A DNA stretch of 64,000 nt from Caldilineaceae bacterium (GTDB taxonomy: Bacteria; Chloroflexota; Anaerolineae; Caldilineales; Caldilineaceae), in the NCBI GenBank assembly GCA_022842065.1, contig JALHQH010000038.1, positions 53,367 to 117,366 of the forward strand, written 5' to 3'. The notes under the pieces were generated by a model. It ran no database searches. It was given only the letters and a program-made list of their open reading frames with translations, and was not told the DNA's origin. Below are positions 62,729 to 64,000 of this stretch, piece by piece. Each line of letters starts with the position of its first letter. Within the stretch, counting starts at the first letter, position 1. Position numbers and translations under genes: made by a program.

Positions 62729-63685
62729 ATGAAAGCACAACCCGACAATCACGACGACAAGCCTAACGACGACGAGCTTCTGCAATATCATCGGGCCGCA
62801 GGGCTGGCGTTGACCCCGGTGATGCAACAGTTGGGCTACGAGACCGAAGTCGAGATCGGCATCTCGATGAAGAGCCAACTGATTGACATCATCAGCGTAC
62901 GGCGGGAAACGGTGGTTGAACCGACGCTACCGCCCATCTACTGGCAGGTCTTTGGCGCATTGAACGAACACAATCTCTTCTCGTTCAAGTCCTACAGCGA
63001 ATCGTTCAACGGTCACTCGCTGGAAGAGTTTTATGGGCACCTGACCAACTACTGCAAGGTGAAAGAGGTTAAGCGCGACGCGGTGAATCTCTATGTGCTG
63101 ACCAGCCACTTTCCGCGCAACTTGCTCAATCCGCTGCTGCAGACAGGGCAAGCGGTCGCCACACAGAACAACACGGTTTATGATGTCACCATCAGCACCC
63201 TGAAGCCAGTGCGCTTTATCATCTGTAGCAGGACTGATAACCCGGTATTAGCACTCTTTTCGGACAAGATCGAGCGTGTGATTGCGGCCTACACGACGAT
63301 CGAGCGGGAACCCACCCTCTTTGCAGACGTCAGTATCTACTGGAAACAGGTGTTGCGGCAATTCGGAAAGGAGATTCCAAATATGTATACCAAAGAAGAT
63401 TTTTTGCGTGACTATCCTCCCAGCGACGAAGATCCCTGGCTCTTCACCGTGCTAACTGAACTGGCTCAGAAAAAACTGCAACAAGGCATTGAACAAGGCA
63501 TTGAACAAGGCAGCTATCGTACCCTTGTCGCCATGTTGAACCATCGCTTGGGCACCATCCCCACGGCGATCGATGAGCGGCTGCGCGCCTGCACCCTCAC
63601 CCAACTCAACACCCTCGTCAACCCGGCACTCGACGCCGCGACGTGGGACGAGTTTGTGGCCGCGTTGCCCCCACAGCCGCAGTAA
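62729..63685 (+). CDS. Rpn/PD-(D/E)XK-like protein with DUF4351-like C-terminus
   Basis: A 318-residue protein. The N-terminal 190 residues contain YETEVEIGISMKSQLIDIISV (about 36-56), a plausible nuclease core with Glu, Asp and Lys, but I cannot match it with certainty. Residues of about 250-262 are a short LQQGIEQGIEQG repeat, and the C-terminal 50 residues (LGTIPTAIDERLRACTLTQL, then DAATWDEFVAALP) resemble the helical tail of Rpn-type proteins and DUF4351. AGGAG precedes ATG 62729, although only two bases separate them. It is followed by the terminator hairpin and the RHS fragment. Confidence 0.65.
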   Translation: MKAQPDNHDDKPNDDELLQYHRAAGLALTPVMQQLGYETEVEIGISMKSQLIDIISVRRETVVEPTLPPIYWQVFGALNEHNLFSFKSYSESFNGHSLEEFYGHLTNYCKVKEVKRDAVNLYVLTSHFPRNLLNPLLQTGQAVATQNNTVYDVTISTLKPVRFIICSRTDNPVLALFSDKIERVIAAYTTIEREPTLFADVSIYWKQVLRQFGKEIPNMYTKEDFLRDYPPSDEDPWLFTVLTELAQKKLQQGIEQGIEQGSYRTLVAMLNHRLGTIPTAIDERLRACTLTQLNTLVNPALDAATWDEFVAALPPQPQ

Positions 63686-63694
63686 GGAACGACA

Positions 63695-63751
63695 GCGTAA
63701 ATAAAAAAGGGTGTTGTGCAGGGGATGCACAACACCCTTTTTTATTTACGC
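63695..63751. terminator. Perfect 26-bp bidirectional hairpin with GGGGA loop
   Basis: gcgtaaataaaaaagggtgt and on to 63720 is exactly mirrored by 63726-63751, with loop gggga at 63721-63725. The A6/T6 runs make it a Rho-independent terminator in both directions. Its loop and inner stem (tgcaggggatgca) match the core of hairpins at 26115 and 51946. The stop codon of the leftward RHS fragment (63746-63748) lies in the right arm, so the hairpin itself supplies the end of that reading frame. Confidence 0.88.
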
Positions 63752-64000
63752 GGAAATGGAACGAACCTGAACCAACCACGGCCGATCACCCACAAGAAAC
63801 CTATGCACCACAGCCACGGCCAATGAAGTGCCATTTTCCCAGTTTAGGCCATTTTGGTAGATGTCATCAATGCCATAACCCACCGAGACCGCATCCACCA
63901 CCGTTTCCCACACATGGCCACTGCTGTCGGTCAGGCGCAGGGGATTCCCAGCCACATACATGTAGCGATTGTAGGCGAAGCGGTTTGTCGGATCCGGCAC
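63746..64000 (-). CDS. RHS-repeat protein, truncated C-terminal tail (5' end outside window)
   Basis: The last 84 residues of an RHS/YD-repeat protein. The conserved core end DPTNRFAYNRYMYVAGNPLRLTDSSGH (about 3-29) is clear. After it comes the start of the usual variable tail (VVDAVSVGYGIDDIYQNGLNWENG, about 35-58), and then the sequence departs from the pattern I know, VAVVHRFLVGDRPWL, and stops at 63746 inside a hairpin. The tail is too short to be a toxin domain. The gene has probably been cut by a frameshift or by insertion of the hairpin element. The 5' part lies beyond the window. Confidence 0.75.
   Translation of the reverse strand: MPDPTNRFAYNRYMYVAGNPLRLTDSSGHVWETVVDAVSVGYGIDDIYQNGLNWENGTSLAVAVVHRFLVGDRPWLVQVRSISA

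Noticed and set aside
1..64000. tRNA, rRNA or riboswitch genes
   Set aside because: I found no TpsiC-arm-like GGTTCGAATCC with acceptor pairing and no conserved rRNA or riboswitch core by eye; a covariance-model search would be needed to exclude them.

Overview
The window looks like a chromosomal segment of a Chloroflexota bacterium, probably Anaerolineae or Caldilineae. The grounds are the mix of genes (RhaI of the Pseudomonas stutzeri type, an animal-like tandem phosphofructokinase, many GT-C membrane glycosyltransferases, PA14 and FG-GAP surface proteins, a secreted protein ending in YLPLVHR), the moderately high GC, and a large number of palindromic intergenic repeats. This is an inference from family memory, not from a phylogeny. 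I saw no rRNA, tRNA, CRISPR array or intact transposase gene.

Layout. 1-7.3 kb: central sugar metabolism, with an L-rhamnose isomerase (+), then on the minus strand two decayed sugar-metabolism genes (a frameshifted DHDPS-type aldolase and an epimerase with an internal deletion), a long class II aldolase and a 754-residue tandem phosphofructokinase. 7.7-18.9 kb (+): an MBL-fold hydrolase, a TPR membrane protein, a large GT-C protein carrying three palindromic repeats read in frame and a C-terminal ILEI/FAM3-like domain, then a nucleotide-sugar segment (Gfo/Idh/MocA oxidoreductase, DegT aminotransferase, GT2) interrupted by an Rpn-type nuclease gene, a GNAT and a CrtI-like flavoprotein. 19-26 kb (-): an import locus with a GntR regulator, a PuuE/HpPgdA-like deacetylase, a complete polar amino-acid ABC transporter and two NMT1/THI5-like binding proteins that lack signal peptides. 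26-28.6 kb (-): ECF sigma factor, anti-sigma-like membrane protein and cytochrome c in one operon.

28.9-40.3 kb (+): a second glycan locus with WbpD-, WbpB- and WbpI-like enzymes, a GT2 fused to three short repeats, a flavoprotein, a NodB deacetylase, a methyltransferase and two GT-C proteins. Taken with the aminotransferase at 14.8 kb, the window encodes every step from UDP-GlcNAcA to UDP-ManNAc3NAcA except the UDP-GlcNAc dehydrogenase, split over two loci. 40.3-48 kb (-): two lipoproteins, a two-component system with a PDZ protein encoded between regulator and kinase, and a PA14 protein. 48.3-56 kb: a GH106-like alpha-L-rhamnosidase (the second rhamnose link), a phosphoesterase and a 1309-residue FG-GAP/LamG/PKD surface protein. 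56.4-64 kb: amidase, YprB-like nuclease, RecJ, a small membrane protein, a HAD-IIA phosphatase, an Rpn-like protein and the truncated tail of an RHS protein.

The most distinctive feature of the window is its population of non-coding mobile repeats: several families of foldback elements (one with perfect 17-bp TIRs and a 9-bp target duplication), a duplicated 92-bp element with a compensatory base-pair change in its hairpin, a 31-bp perfect palindrome, (GACAAGGT)9, and families that have entered a reading frame without breaking it.
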